Source: Candidatus Dormiibacterota bacterium (lineage in GTDB: Bacteria > Acidobacteriota > Polarisedimenticolia > Gp22-AA2). Taken from it: DNA of 64,000 bases. Under the pieces are notes generated by a model, which saw only the letters and a program-made list of their open reading frames with translations, was not told the origin of the DNA and did no database searches. Position numbers and translations under genes: made by a program. Below are positions 33,457-43,064 of this stretch, in pieces; within the stretch, counting starts at the first letter, position 1, and each line of letters begins with the position of its first letter. The stretch covers positions 1 to 64,000 of the forward strand of contig DASQAT010000048.1 of assembly GCA_035635555.1 (NCBI GenBank), in the 5' to 3' direction.

Positions 33457-35532
33457 TTATGGCTGCCCGGTGGCGGCCTTGCCTCCGTCCGCCTTGAGGT
33501 ACTTGCCGTACCAGGCGACGTAGCGCTCGAGTCGATCCTTCAGATAGGTCGGCTTCCTGATTCCGTGGTACTGCCCGGGGTAGATGACGAGCTCGGTGTC
33601 GATCCCCTGACTGCGCAGCGCCTGGTACATCTGCTCGGAGTTCAGGAGAGGGACGTTGAAGTCCTTGTTGCCGCACAGGAACAGCGTCGGCGTCTTGATC
33701 CGATCCGCGTGCAGGAACGGGAAGGAGTTGTGGACGTAAGTGTCGGTCGCCTTCCACGGCAATCCCAGCTCGGCCTCGTATTCGACGACGTATTGATCGG
33801 TGCCGTAGCCGGCGAGGATGTTGGAGATGCTGGCGCCGCTGCACGCCGCCTTGAACCGCGTGTCCTGGCCGATGACGTAGTTGGTCAGCATGCCGCCGTA
33901 GCTCCAGCCCCCCACGCCCAGGCGGTTCGGGTCGGCGATCCCCTTCGCCACGGCGTAGTCGACCGCCGCCAGGACGTCCTGGGCGTCCTTGTTCCCCCAG
34001 TCGGCGTAGATGGCGCGGCAGAACTCCTCGCCGCGGCCGGAGGAGCCGCGCGGGTTGGCGGCCAGGACGACGTAGCCGCTGGCGGCGAGGATCTGCCATT
34101 CAAAATCGAACTCGTTCTGGAACTGGCCGACCGGGCCGCCGTGGATGCGCAGGATCGCGGGGTATTTCCTGCCGGTCTGGAAGTCGGGCGGCCGCACGAT
34201 GAACGCGGTGACGGCCGTGCCGTCCTTGCTCTTGACGCTGACCTGCTCGGTCGATCCGACCTTCACCTGCGTCAGGAACGCCTGGTTCTGCTTCGACAGC
34301 GGTCGCAGCGTCGTCCCCTGCAGCGCGAACACCTCGGCCGGCTCGTCGGGCGTGCTGCTCAGGACCGCGATCCGGTCCCCCTTCCCCAGAACGAAGTCCG
34401 AGATCGTCCGCGCTCCGGTCAGGACGCGATCGACCTTGCCGGTGGACGCCTGGACCTTCGCCAGGTGGACCGAGCCGTCGTCCTCGAGCGTGCAGTAGAT
34501 CGACTGGCCGTCCGCGGACCAGTGCAGGAGGCCGACGCCGCGGTCGAGCGAGCCGGTGACCACACGCGCGGCCCCTCCCGCGACAGGCACGATCGCCAGC
34601 TTCGGCAGGACGTAGTAGATGTACTTGGGCGGTCCGCCCTGCAGGTAGGCGATCTGCTTGCCGTCGGGGCTCCAGGCCGGCGGCGTGCTCCAGCCCGGCT
34701 CGTCGTCCCCCCCCTCGAACGTCGTGAGCTGCCTGAGTGCCGCCCCCGCCTTCGGCTCCATGACGTAGATGTCCCAGTTATCGTCGCGGTCGGGGTCCTT
34801 CTCGGCCCGCTTGCTGACGAAGGCGAGCGAGCGGCCGTCGGGCGACCAGGAGGGGAGCGCGTCGTCGTACTCGCCCGTCGTGGTCTGCTCTCCCTTGCGG
34901 GCGGCGACGTCGAAGACGAACAGGTGCTCGTGGCGCTTCCCGAGGTAGCCGATCTGATCTTCCTTGAATTTGTACCGATTGACGACGATCGGCTTCGGCG
35001 TCTTCTCGTCGCACGCCGCCTTTCCCCCTTCCTTCGCGGGATCGCAGGCTTCCGGGTCGGGATCGAGCACCACGAGCGCCAGACGCTTGCTGTCCGGCGA
35101 CCAGGCGAGGTCCGACACGCCCCCCTTGAAATCCGTGAGGCGCTCCGCCTCGCCTCCCGTCCGGCTCAGGAGCCACACCTGATCCGTCTCCTCGTCGTAG
35201 TCGCGGCTGGACAGGAAGGCGAGCCAGCGGCCGTCCGGGCTGAATCGCGGCGTGGTCTCGGCCCCCTTGCTGGTGGTGACGCGCACCGTCTCCTGCCCGT
35301 CCCAGCGCGTCATGTAGATATCGGTGTCGCTCTTGTCCGCCTTGAGGTCCGGCTTCCTCACCGTGTAGGCGACCCAGTCCCCCTCGGGGGAGATCTGCGG
35401 GTCGTTGACGTCCTTGATCTCGAACAGGTCGTCGACCTTCAGGAGGCGCTTCTCGGCGGAGAGAAGGCGCGACCCGGCGCCGAACGACAGGATGACCGCC
35501 CCGCACAGTACAGACAACACGAGCCGTCTCAT
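33457..35532 (-). CDS. S9-family serine peptidase (prolyl oligopeptidase / dipeptidyl peptidase type)
   Basis: 691 residues from ATG 35532; a GTG at 35544 is possible. A signal peptide (LVLSVLCGAVILSFGAGS) is followed by a beta-propeller built of DPP-like blades (PQISPEGDWVAYTVR, TTPRFSPDGRWLAFLSS, DLAWSPDSKRLALVV). The C-terminal alpha/beta hydrolase has the catalytic triad S544 in GGWSYGGML, D624 in GNKDFNVPL and H656 in GQYHGIRKP. Oxyanion residues lie around LRIHGGPVGQF. It would cleave small peptides in the periplasm or outside, typical of protein-degrading heterotrophs. Exact specificity (Xaa-Pro or acylaminoacyl) is unknown. It sits 19 bases after the GNAT-GNAT-dehydrogenase cluster and could share its transcript. 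Confidence 0.92.
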   Translation of the reverse strand: MRRLVLSVLCGAVILSFGAGSRLLSAEKRLLKVDDLFEIKDVNDPQISPEGDWVAYTVRKPDLKADKSDTDIYMTRWDGQETVRVTTSKGAETTPRFSPDGRWLAFLSSRDYDEETDQVWLLSRTGGEAERLTDFKGGVSDLAWSPDSKRLALVVLDPDPEACDPAKEGGKAACDEKTPKPIVVNRYKFKEDQIGYLGKRHEHLFVFDVAARKGEQTTTGEYDDALPSWSPDGRSLAFVSKRAEKDPDRDDNWDIYVMEPKAGAALRQLTTFEGGDDEPGWSTPPAWSPDGKQIAYLQGGPPKYIYYVLPKLAIVPVAGGAARVVTGSLDRGVGLLHWSADGQSIYCTLEDDGSVHLAKVQASTGKVDRVLTGARTISDFVLGKGDRIAVLSSTPDEPAEVFALQGTTLRPLSKQNQAFLTQVKVGSTEQVSVKSKDGTAVTAFIVRPPDFQTGRKYPAILRIHGGPVGQFQNEFDFEWQILAASGYVVLAANPRGSSGRGEEFCRAIYADWGNKDAQDVLAAVDYAVAKGIADPNRLGVGGWSYGGMLTNYVIGQDTRFKAACSGASISNILAGYGTDQYVVEYEAELGLPWKATDTYVHNSFPFLHADRIKTPTLFLCGNKDFNVPLLNSEQMYQALRSQGIDTELVIYPGQYHGIRKPTYLKDRLERYVAWYGKYLKADGGKAATGQP

Positions 35533-35562
35533 GAGTGACCCCAAAGGAGATGAATCGCCCGA

Positions 35563-36456
35563 CTACTCGAGTCCCGACAGCCGCTCCAGAACCTTCGCCA
35601 GCCCCTGCGTCCCCTCGCGCCCCGACCCGTGCGCCTGGGCCGACCCGAACAGCTGGTGCACGAGCCCCGTTGCGGGGAGTGAAACGTCCGCGCGGGAGCA
35701 GGCTTCCAGGACCAGCCGCAGGTCCTTCTGCACCAGGTCGATCATGAATCCCGGGGCGAAGTCCCGTTTGATAATACGCGGGCCGAGATTTGTCAATTGC
35801 CACGACTGGGCGGCCCCGCCCGAGACCGCCTCGATCAGGGTCGACGGGTCGAGATCGTTCTTGCGCGCGAACACCAGCGCCTCGCTCACCGCCAGGAGGG
35901 TGACCGAGACGAGGATCTGGTTCGCGAGCTTGGCGATCTGCCCGCTGCCGGTCGGGCCGCAGTGGGTGATCGTCTTCCCCAGGAGTCTCAGGATCGGAAG
36001 GACGCGCTCGAACGCCTGCCTTTCGCCGCCCGCCATGATCGCCAGAGTGGCGTTGCGCGCCCCCACGTCCCCCCCCGACACCGGCGCGTCGACGAGCGCG
36101 GCCCCCCGGGCGCGCAGTTTCTCGTCGAGGGTCCGCTCGGTCTTCGGAGAGATGGTGCTCATGTCGACGACGATCGATCCCGGGCGGATCCCTTCGAGAA
36201 CCCCGCCCGGCCCCGCCACGACCGACTCGACGTCGGGCGTGTCGGTGACCATGGTGATGACGATCGTGGAGCGGGCCGCGACCTCGGCCGGCGAGCCGGC
36301 GACGGCCGCGCCCTGCGCCTGGAGCTCCGCCGTCTTCGAGCGTGTCCGGTTGAAGACGGTGAGAGGGTGGCCCCCCTTCAGGATGTGGCCGGCCATGGGC
36401 CGGCCCATGATCCCCAGTCCGATGAATCCCACCGGCTGCCTGCTGGTCTCGGTCAT
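35563..36456 (-). CDS. NAD(P)-dependent 3-hydroxyisobutyrate dehydrogenase-type oxidoreductase
   Basis: 297 residues with the beta-hydroxyacid dehydrogenase layout: the Rossmann motif VGFIGLGIMGRPMAGHI at the N-terminus, the substrate loop DAPVSGGDVGARNATL near 125, and the catalytic lysine in GSGQIAKLANQILVS near 175, followed by the all-helical dimer domain. Members oxidise 3-hydroxyisobutyrate, tartronate semialdehyde or related hydroxyacids, or act on imines. The substrate cannot be told here. Its ATG overlaps the stop of the upstream acetyltransferase by four bases (36453-36456), so the genes are translationally coupled. Confidence 0.9.
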   Translation of the reverse strand: MTETSRQPVGFIGLGIMGRPMAGHILKGGHPLTVFNRTRSKTAELQAQGAAVAGSPAEVAARSTIVITMVTDTPDVESVVAGPGGVLEGIRPGSIVVDMSTISPKTERTLDEKLRARGAALVDAPVSGGDVGARNATLAIMAGGERQAFERVLPILRLLGKTITHCGPTGSGQIAKLANQILVSVTLLAVSEALVFARKNDLDPSTLIEAVSGGAAQSWQLTNLGPRIIKRDFAPGFMIDLVQKDLRLVLEACSRADVSLPATGLVHQLFGSAQAHGSGREGTQGLAKVLERLSGLE

Positions 36457-36908
36457 GCTCGGTCCTTTCCCTGAATCGACAGGATGATGAGTCCGTCGGC
36501 GCCCGTTCTCTCGACCACGAACCCCTCCTCCTCGTACAGCCGCTTCGCCTTCGGGTTGTTGCTCCGAACGTCGAGCCAGAGTCTCGACGCCTCCAGGTCA
36601 CGGAGGGCCATCGTCTTGATCAGCCGCAGCGTCCCGCGTCCGTACCCGCGCCCCTTGTCGGTCACGACGATGCGGCGCACCTCGATGCCGTGGCGCGGGG
36701 CCGCCAGCCCGGCGAGAATGACGTAGCCGACGGCGCGACCGTCCGGGACGGTCTCGATGACGAGATGTCGCATTTCGGGATGCTCGAGGGCGGCCGCGTG
36801 CTCCCCGCGCGTCCACTGCGTGACGAACGGTGCGTTCTCCGGGTGGGCCTCCGCGTCGAGGACCCAGTCGAGATCGGCCGGCGCCGTGGGCCGCAGCCGG
36901 ACGGTCAC
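36453..36908 (-). CDS. GNAT-family N-acetyltransferase
   Basis: 151 residues from a GTG at 36908 that overlaps the TGA of the upstream gene (GTGA, 36905-36908). The longer open frame is not protein-like. The GNAT fold is seen from TVRLRPTAPADLDWVLDAEA to the acetyl-CoA pyrophosphate loop EVRRIVVTDKGRGYGRGTLR (residues about 76-95), and on to LWLDVRSNNPKAKRLYEEEG near the C-terminus. The substrate is unknown; small-molecule or protein N-terminal acetylation are both possible. It is the middle gene of a tightly overlapping three-gene run. Confidence 0.88.
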   Translation of the reverse strand: MTVRLRPTAPADLDWVLDAEAHPENAPFVTQWTRGEHAAALEHPEMRHLVIETVPDGRAVGYVILAGLAAPRHGIEVRRIVVTDKGRGYGRGTLRLIKTMALRDLEASRLWLDVRSNNPKAKRLYEEEGFVVERTGADGLIILSIQGKDRA

Positions 36909-37360
36909 GGTTTCTCGAGGTGCCTGGTCATCAGGTATTGATCGTGATCGACGAAACCGAATTTCCGGTACAGGGCCTGCGCCGCCGCGTTCGCACGCTC
37001 GACCTCCAGGTGCAGCGCCCGCACCTCGAGGTCGCGGCACGCCTGCTCCATGATCGCCATCGCCTTCCGCCCGATGCCGCGGCGGCGCCGGTCGGCGCGG
37101 ACGAACAGCTCGTCCACGAAGGCGTCGCGGCCGCGATACATCAGGCTGTAGCCGAGCGTCAGGACCATGTAGCCGATCGCCTCCGGTCCCTCGTCGATCA
37201 TCCAGACCAGCCCGAGCGACCGGTCGCGGACGATCCCCGCGAGCGCCGCGCGCGCTGCCGGCTCGTCGAACGCCAGGCCGTCCTGCGCGTAGAGCAGACG
37301 CATGAACCCCAGGATCGTGTCGACGTCCCGATCCGCCGCCGGGCGAAAGGTCGCTTCCAT
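36905..37360 (-). CDS. GNAT-family N-acetyltransferase
   Basis: 151 residues from ATG 37360. GNAT hallmarks: ATFRPAADRDVDTILGFM at the start, the acetyl-CoA loop VDELFVRADRRRRGIGRKAM in the middle, and HLEVERANAAAQALYRKFGF at the end. It is similar in length to, but clearly diverged from, the next gene, so a simple recent duplication is unlikely. It heads the run that continues with a second GNAT and the 3-hydroxyisobutyrate dehydrogenase-like gene. The start is divergent from the A2M gene across a 153-bp gap in which I see no certain promoter. Confidence 0.9.
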   Translation of the reverse strand: MEATFRPAADRDVDTILGFMRLLYAQDGLAFDEPAARAALAGIVRDRSLGLVWMIDEGPEAIGYMVLTLGYSLMYRGRDAFVDELFVRADRRRRGIGRKAMAIMEQACRDLEVRALHLEVERANAAAQALYRKFGFVDHDQYLMTRHLEKP

Positions 37361-37513
37361 GAGGCCTTCACTCTACCCGATCGGCGGAAGGAGGGGGCCG
37401 GGGCGATGTGTTATCCTCCGCGCATTGCACGTCCCGTTCTTTCCCGATCCCAGTGAAGCCATTGCGCCCGGAGGCGCTTCCTGTGAACGTCCGTATCGAG
37501 CAGAGGAGGGGCC

Positions 37514-40500
37514 GTGAGCCTGGTGCCTGATCTCAAGCGCAAGGTCGGCTGGAAGGACATCGTCATCGCGGCGCTCGCGTTCGTGGTGGTGCTTCTGGGG
37601 ACGGTCGTCTTCCGCGAAAACGTCTCCTTCGCCACCTGGATGGCCCGCTTCGGCGCCGGCGGCAAGCCGGTGGCGGTGTTCGACGTCCAGATCGATCGCG
37701 AGGGGCGGCGGTTCATCGACGTCCTCTTCGACATGCCGATCGGCGAGGGGCATGAGGGGGCGGCCCTCGATCCGCCGCCGGCGAAGATCGACCCGCCGCT
37801 GGCCGGCGTCTGGCGCTGGCGCGACCACAGCGTCCTGCGCTTCGAGACCTCCGACCGGCTGCCGATCGCGACGGAGTTCACCATCACCCTGATCCCCAAG
37901 GTCGTGATCCCGGCCGGTTACCGTCTGCAGGGGGATCGCAAGGTCACGGCCAAGACCGACCGGTTCCTCGTCGAGCAGCTCGACGTCCGCGAGGAGCAGG
38001 GGCTGGCGGGGAAGAACGAGACCCTGCTGCGCGGCACCGTGCGCTTCAACTACCCGGTCGATCCGCGCATCCTGCTCGCGAAGTTCAAGGTCATCGATCC
38101 GCTGAAAGGCCAGTCGGCGCCGATCGACGTCGAGCTGGAGACCTCCTACGAATCGAACGTGTTCGGCTTCCGGACGCCTCCGTTCGCCAAGCAGAAGAGC
38201 GAGCGCACCCTGCGCCTGGTCGTGGCGAAGGACCTGACACCGCTCGGCGGCAACGTCACCCTCGGGGACGATTTCGTGCGCGAGCTCATCATCGGGTCGA
38301 ACGTGACGCTGACGGTGCGCACCGTGAAGATCGACGCGGGAGAGAAGGAGACCACGTTCCGGCTCGACCTGTCCTCGCCCGTGAACGCCGGTGTCGCCTC
38401 GACCTACGTCAAGATCGATCCCGACGTGAAGGTGCGCCTGAGCGTCGATCGCAACGTGCTGTCCCTGACCGGCCCGTTCCGGCCGGGCCAGACCTACACG
38501 CTCAGGGTCGGAAAAGGGCTGCCGGCGGTGGACGACGCGGTCCTCAAGGAGGACTGGTCGAACCAGCTGAGCGTCCCCAATCTCGCTCCCTCCCTCGTCT
38601 TCCAGAGCGAGGGGATGTTCCTGTCGCGGACCGGCTACCGCACCGTGGCGATCGAGTCGATCAACGTGCCCGGGATGCACGTCGCGGTCGACCGCATTTA
38701 CCTGAACAACCTTTTCTTCCTGTTCCAGTACTTCGCCTACTCCTATCAGGGAAGCACCTACTACCCGCAGCGCGTGGCGCGGCTGCTCGGCGACCGGCTC
38801 GTCGAGAAGGACATGCCGATCCACGGCGCGGCGAACACGCGCGTCGTGACCCCGCTGCAGATCGACAAGATCCTCAAGGAAACCGAGCCGGGGCTGTACC
38901 GCGTGATCGCGACGGGCGGCGCGGGGGGCGTCGGCGGCGGCAGGGCCGGAGGGGACGAGGGGGACGATGAAGGGGACGACGAAGGGGAAGGCGGCGGCGG
39001 CTACGGGGGGTACTCGGGACAGGCCGAGCAGCGTCTCGTGCTCCTCACCGACCTGGGGCTGGTCGCCAAGCAGTACGACGACGGTTTCATCGTCTGGGTC
39101 TCCTCCTTCAAGGACCTGTCGCCGGTGTCGAACGCCCTGGTCCGGGTGATCAGCGATCAGAACCAGACGCTGGCCGAGGGGCGCACCGACGGGACCGGCG
39201 TGTTCCGCATCTCGGGGTTGCGCGATCGTCTGAAGAAGTCCCCTCCCTACCTCGTGACCGTCGAATCGGGAAAGGACTTCAGCTTCCTGCTCCCCGGCCA
39301 GATGCGCGTCGATCTCACCGGACTCGACACGAGCGGGGCGCAGGGAGGGGCGACCGGGTACACAGCCTACCTGTACGGCGAGCGCGACCTCTACAGACCC
39401 GGGGAGACGCTGAAGGGGGTCGCGGTGGTGCGCGACGCGGATCTCAACGCGCCGCCCCCCATGCCGGTCTCGCTTCGGCGTCGCGATCCTCAGGGGCGCG
39501 AGCGCGAGACCCTGGCGTTGCGCACCGACAAGCGCGGCATCGCAGAGTTCACCATGGAGGTGCCCGCGGAGACGCTCACCGGCAAACACAGCCTTGAGCT
39601 GATGGTCGCGAACGAAACCATCGGACGCTACCTGTTCCAGGTGGAGGAGTTCGTCCCGGACCGGATCAAGGTCGAGATCGCGCCCGTCAAGAAGGACGTC
39701 GGTCCGGGGGAGGACCTGGCCTACGACGTTGTCGGCGCCTACCTGTTCGGCCCGCCCGCCGCAGATCTGCCGGTCGAGACCCGCGTGCGCGTGATGGACG
39801 CCGATTTCACGCCTTCCGGGTTCAAGGAGTTCACCTTCAGGAACACCCAGCGCATGCTGGCGGCGCGCGAGATCCTCGAGCAGGACACGACGCTCGACGA
39901 CAAGGGACGCAAGCGCTTCAGCGTCCGCGTGCCCGAGGGGGCCGCCGTCCCGGCGTCGCTCGAGGCGGAGGTCACGGCGCGCGTCTCGGAGAAGGGGGGA
40001 CGCGGCGTGTTCGCGATGCAGAAGGTCCGCCTGCACCCGTACCCTTACTACGTCGGCGTGCGGCGCCTCGACAAGGGGTACGCGACCCCCGGGCACGAAT
40101 CGTCCTTCGAGTACGTGGCGGTCGATACGACAGGGAAGGAGCGTCCCTCGGGAGGGCTGCGCGCCGAGCTGCTCCAGGACCGCTGGCACACCGTCCTGCG
40201 ACGCACTCCGAACGGGACGTTCCGCTACGAGTCGAGCCGCGAGCCGGTCCTGATCGACAGCCGCGCGGTCGCCGCCGGCAAGGGGCGGGGGACGGTGACG
40301 TTCCTGGTCCCGTCTTCCGGATCGTATCGCGTCGTTCTCACCGATCCCGACACGCAGGCCTCCACCGAAGAGTCGTTCTACGCCGCGGAGTACGGCTACG
40401 CGCCGTGGGCGATCGAGAACCCGGCTCGCGTCGAGCTGCAGCTCGACAAGGACGAGTACCAGCCCGGCGAGAGCGCCAGCGTCCTGGTCAAGGCGCCGTT

Positions 40501-43063
40501 CGCCGGAAAGCTGCTCCTGACGGTGGAGCGGGACCGCGTGTTCTACACCTCGGTCCAGATGCTGAGCGGCAACACCGCGAAGATCGAGGTGCCGGTGCGG
40601 GAGGAGTACCGGCCCAACGCCTACGTCACGGCGACCCTGGTGCGGGCCGTTGGGGACCTGGAGGTCGGATCGGCGGGCCGGGCGTTCGGGGCCGTGCCGA
40701 TCGGCGTAGACCGTACCTCGAACCGCCAGCTCCTCACCGTGTCGGCGCCGGACCAGGTGCGCAGCGAGACGACGCTCGGCATCAAGGTCAAGGCGGACCC
40801 GGGAGCGACGTTGACGGTGGCGGCGGTGGACGAAGGGATCCTGCAGCTCGTCGCCCAGCCCACGCCGGATCCGTTCGCGCACTTCTACCGGAAGCTGGCG
40901 CTCGGAGTGGTGTCGTACGACACCTTCACGATGCTCCTTCCGGAGGTCAAGCCGGAGGGGAAATCGCCGGCCGGCGGCGGCGAGGCCGAGGCCGGCGTGG
41001 GGCAGTTCGTGCGCACCGAGGGGATGCGCCGCGTCAAGCCGGTCGCCCTGTGGTCCGGGGTCGTCGAAACGGACGGACAGGGGGATGCGGCCGTCAGCTT
41101 CAAGCTGCCCGAGTTCCAGGGGGCGCTGCGCGTGATGGTGGTGTCGTCGCGCGGCCGCCGGTTCGGCTCGGCCGACCACATGGTGCGCGTGCGCGATCCG
41201 ATCGTCGTGCAGCCGACCTTCCCGCGCTTCCTGTCGCTCGACGAGACGTTCCAGATCCCGGTGAGCGTGCGGAACGATACGGGGAGGGACGCCCCCTTCA
41301 AGGTGACGCTGGCGGTCACCGGGCCGGTCGATCTGCCGCAGGGGAAGGTGCTTTCGATCGACGTCCCGAACGGTGCGGAGAGGCTGGTCTACTTCCCGGC
41401 TAAGACGGGCGAGAACGGCGGGGACGTCCACTTCGAGGTCACGGCCGAGGGGAACCAGCAGAGCATCCACGCCACGGCCGACCTGCCGGTCCGCCCCGAT
41501 CTCCCGGCCCGCACGCGCGAGAGCGCCGGGGCGTTCCAGGAGAAGACGATGTCCCTTCCGATCGAGGACAGCGCCTGGGCCCGCCCCGGGACGCTGCGGC
41601 GCACGCTTCGGATCGGGCCGGTGCCGCTGCTGCAGTTCTCGGGGAAGCTCGAGTACCTGCTGCACTACCCCTATGGCTGCATCGAGCAGACGGTGTCCAC
41701 CGCGTTCCCGTTGATCTACCTGGAGGACCTGGCGCGCCAGCTCACCCCGGAGATGTTCGGCAAGGGGAAGCCGAGCCCGGCGGTCTTCGTCCAGCACGGC
41801 ATCCGGCGGGTCGCGACCATGCAGCTCGTCGATGGGTCGTTCACCCTCTGGCCCGGGGGCACCCTGCCGCATCCGTGGGGCACGGTCTACGCCACCCACT
41901 TCCTGATCGAGGCGAAGCGCGCCGGCTACGAGGTCCCCGACTACATGCTGACGAACGCCCTCAAGTACCTCGCGTCGCACACCCAGGCGAAGCAGGAGTA
42001 CGGCTCGGACGAGCTGCAGGAGACCGCCTACGCGCTGTACGTCCTGGCGCGCGCCTCCAAAGCCGACCTCGGGACGATGGACTTCCTGCGCGAGCGCCAG
42101 AACGCCAAGCTCACCTCGGAATCGCGCGCCCTCCTGGCGGCCGCCTACGCCTTCGCCGGGAACCCCGAGGCGGTCGAGGCGCTGGCTTCGCAGGTCGGCG
42201 AGGTGGCGAAGATCGAAAGGCAGACGGGGGAGAACTTCAACTCGACGGTGCGCAATCTGGCGCTGATGCTCCTGGCCCTGGTGGAGGCGCGCCCCTCCGA
42301 CCCGCGCCTGCCCGGTGTCGTCGACCGCCTCGCCCGCGAGACCAAGGCGGACTATTACTGGACCACCCAGGAGACCTCCTTCTCCCTCCTCGCGCTCGGC
42401 CAGTTCTTCCGGCAGCAGGCCCGGAAGCCGGCCTATTCCGGCGCCGTGTTCGCGGGGAGCCACAAGATCGGGACCTTCACCAGCGAGCCGGCCGTGTTCC
42501 CGGGGATCACGGGCACGGAGCCTCTGCGCGTCGAGATGAGCGGGCCCTACGAGGCCGGCTCGGCGTATTTCAACCTGCTCACGCGCGGCGTGCCGACCGA
42601 CACCGCGTTCAAGCCGGACAACGCCGGGCTCGAGATCGAGCGCACGTTCACCGATCGCGACGGACGCGGCATCGACCTGGACAACCTCAAGCAGGGGGAC
42701 CTGCTGATCGTCAAGGTGCGCGTGCGCCCCCTGAACGGCCCGGTGAGCAACGTCGTGGTCACCAACATGCTTCCCTCCGGTCTCGAGGTCGAGAACCCTC
42801 GCCTGCAGACGACCGAGGCGGTGGCGGGCGGCGCCCCGTCCGATCTCTCGCCTTCGTATCTCGACCTGCGCGACGACCGCGTCCTCCTGTTCGTCAACCT
42901 GTACAACGCGGGACAGTGGCAGACCGGCTACGCCCTGCTGCGCGCCGTCACGCCGGGGACTTTCCGGCTGCCGCCGCTGCAGGCCGAGGCGATGTACAAC
43001 CCTGCGCTGAGCGCCACCGGCCCGCGCGGGCAGATCACCGTGAAGACGAGGGAGGCCAAGTAG
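37514..43063 (+). CDS. Bacterial alpha-2-macroglobulin (thioester-containing, YfhM type)
   Basis: 1849 residues from a GTG at 37514 behind GAGGAGG. An N-terminal membrane anchor (IVIAALAFVVVLLGTVVF) is followed by MG domains, with an acidic Gly-rich insert (GGDEGDDEGDDEGEGGGG) at about 473-500. The bait/MG2 and alpha-2-macroglobulin regions follow (EQRLVLLTDLGLVAKQYDDG, then YRPGETLKGVAVVRDADLNA). The thioester motif is in YPYGCIEQTVST with C1389. The thioester-domain helices and a receptor-binding-like domain end the protein. Such proteins trap proteases in the periplasm after bait cleavage and are paired with the peptidoglycan synthase PbpC. The next gene is exactly that partner, one base after this stop. 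Confidence 0.93.
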   Translation: MSLVPDLKRKVGWKDIVIAALAFVVVLLGTVVFRENVSFATWMARFGAGGKPVAVFDVQIDREGRRFIDVLFDMPIGEGHEGAALDPPPAKIDPPLAGVWRWRDHSVLRFETSDRLPIATEFTITLIPKVVIPAGYRLQGDRKVTAKTDRFLVEQLDVREEQGLAGKNETLLRGTVRFNYPVDPRILLAKFKVIDPLKGQSAPIDVELETSYESNVFGFRTPPFAKQKSERTLRLVVAKDLTPLGGNVTLGDDFVRELIIGSNVTLTVRTVKIDAGEKETTFRLDLSSPVNAGVASTYVKIDPDVKVRLSVDRNVLSLTGPFRPGQTYTLRVGKGLPAVDDAVLKEDWSNQLSVPNLAPSLVFQSEGMFLSRTGYRTVAIESINVPGMHVAVDRIYLNNLFFLFQYFAYSYQGSTYYPQRVARLLGDRLVEKDMPIHGAANTRVVTPLQIDKILKETEPGLYRVIATGGAGGVGGGRAGGDEGDDEGDDEGEGGGGYGGYSGQAEQRLVLLTDLGLVAKQYDDGFIVWVSSFKDLSPVSNALVRVISDQNQTLAEGRTDGTGVFRISGLRDRLKKSPPYLVTVESGKDFSFLLPGQMRVDLTGLDTSGAQGGATGYTAYLYGERDLYRPGETLKGVAVVRDADLNAPPPMPVSLRRRDPQGRERETLALRTDKRGIAEFTMEVPAETLTGKHSLELMVANETIGRYLFQVEEFVPDRIKVEIAPVKKDVGPGEDLAYDVVGAYLFGPPAADLPVETRVRVMDADFTPSGFKEFTFRNTQRMLAAREILEQDTTLDDKGRKRFSVRVPEGAAVPASLEAEVTARVSEKGGRGVFAMQKVRLHPYPYYVGVRRLDKGYATPGHESSFEYVAVDTTGKERPSGGLRAELLQDRWHTVLRRTPNGTFRYESSREPVLIDSRAVAAGKGRGTVTFLVPSSGSYRVVLTDPDTQASTEESFYAAEYGYAPWAIENPARVELQLDKDEYQPGESASVLVKAPFAGKLLLTVERDRVFYTSVQMLSGNTAKIEVPVREEYRPNAYVTATLVRAVGDLEVGSAGRAFGAVPIGVDRTSNRQLLTVSAPDQVRSETTLGIKVKADPGATLTVAAVDEGILQLVAQPTPDPFAHFYRKLALGVVSYDTFTMLLPEVKPEGKSPAGGGEAEAGVGQFVRTEGMRRVKPVALWSGVVETDGQGDAAVSFKLPEFQGALRVMVVSSRGRRFGSADHMVRVRDPIVVQPTFPRFLSLDETFQIPVSVRNDTGRDAPFKVTLAVTGPVDLPQGKVLSIDVPNGAERLVYFPAKTGENGGDVHFEVTAEGNQQSIHATADLPVRPDLPARTRESAGAFQEKTMSLPIEDSAWARPGTLRRTLRIGPVPLLQFSGKLEYLLHYPYGCIEQTVSTAFPLIYLEDLARQLTPEMFGKGKPSPAVFVQHGIRRVATMQLVDGSFTLWPGGTLPHPWGTVYATHFLIEAKRAGYEVPDYMLTNALKYLASHTQAKQEYGSDELQETAYALYVLARASKADLGTMDFLRERQNAKLTSESRALLAAAYAFAGNPEAVEALASQVGEVAKIERQTGENFNSTVRNLALMLLALVEARPSDPRLPGVVDRLARETKADYYWTTQETSFSLLALGQFFRQQARKPAYSGAVFAGSHKIGTFTSEPAVFPGITGTEPLRVEMSGPYEAGSAYFNLLTRGVPTDTAFKPDNAGLEIERTFTDRDGRGIDLDNLKQGDLLIVKVRVRPLNGPVSNVVVTNMLPSGLEVENPRLQTTEAVAGGAPSDLSPSYLDLRDDRVLLFVNLYNAGQWQTGYALLRAVTPGTFRLPPLQAEAMYNPALSATGPRGQITVKTREAK

Positions 43064-43064
43064 C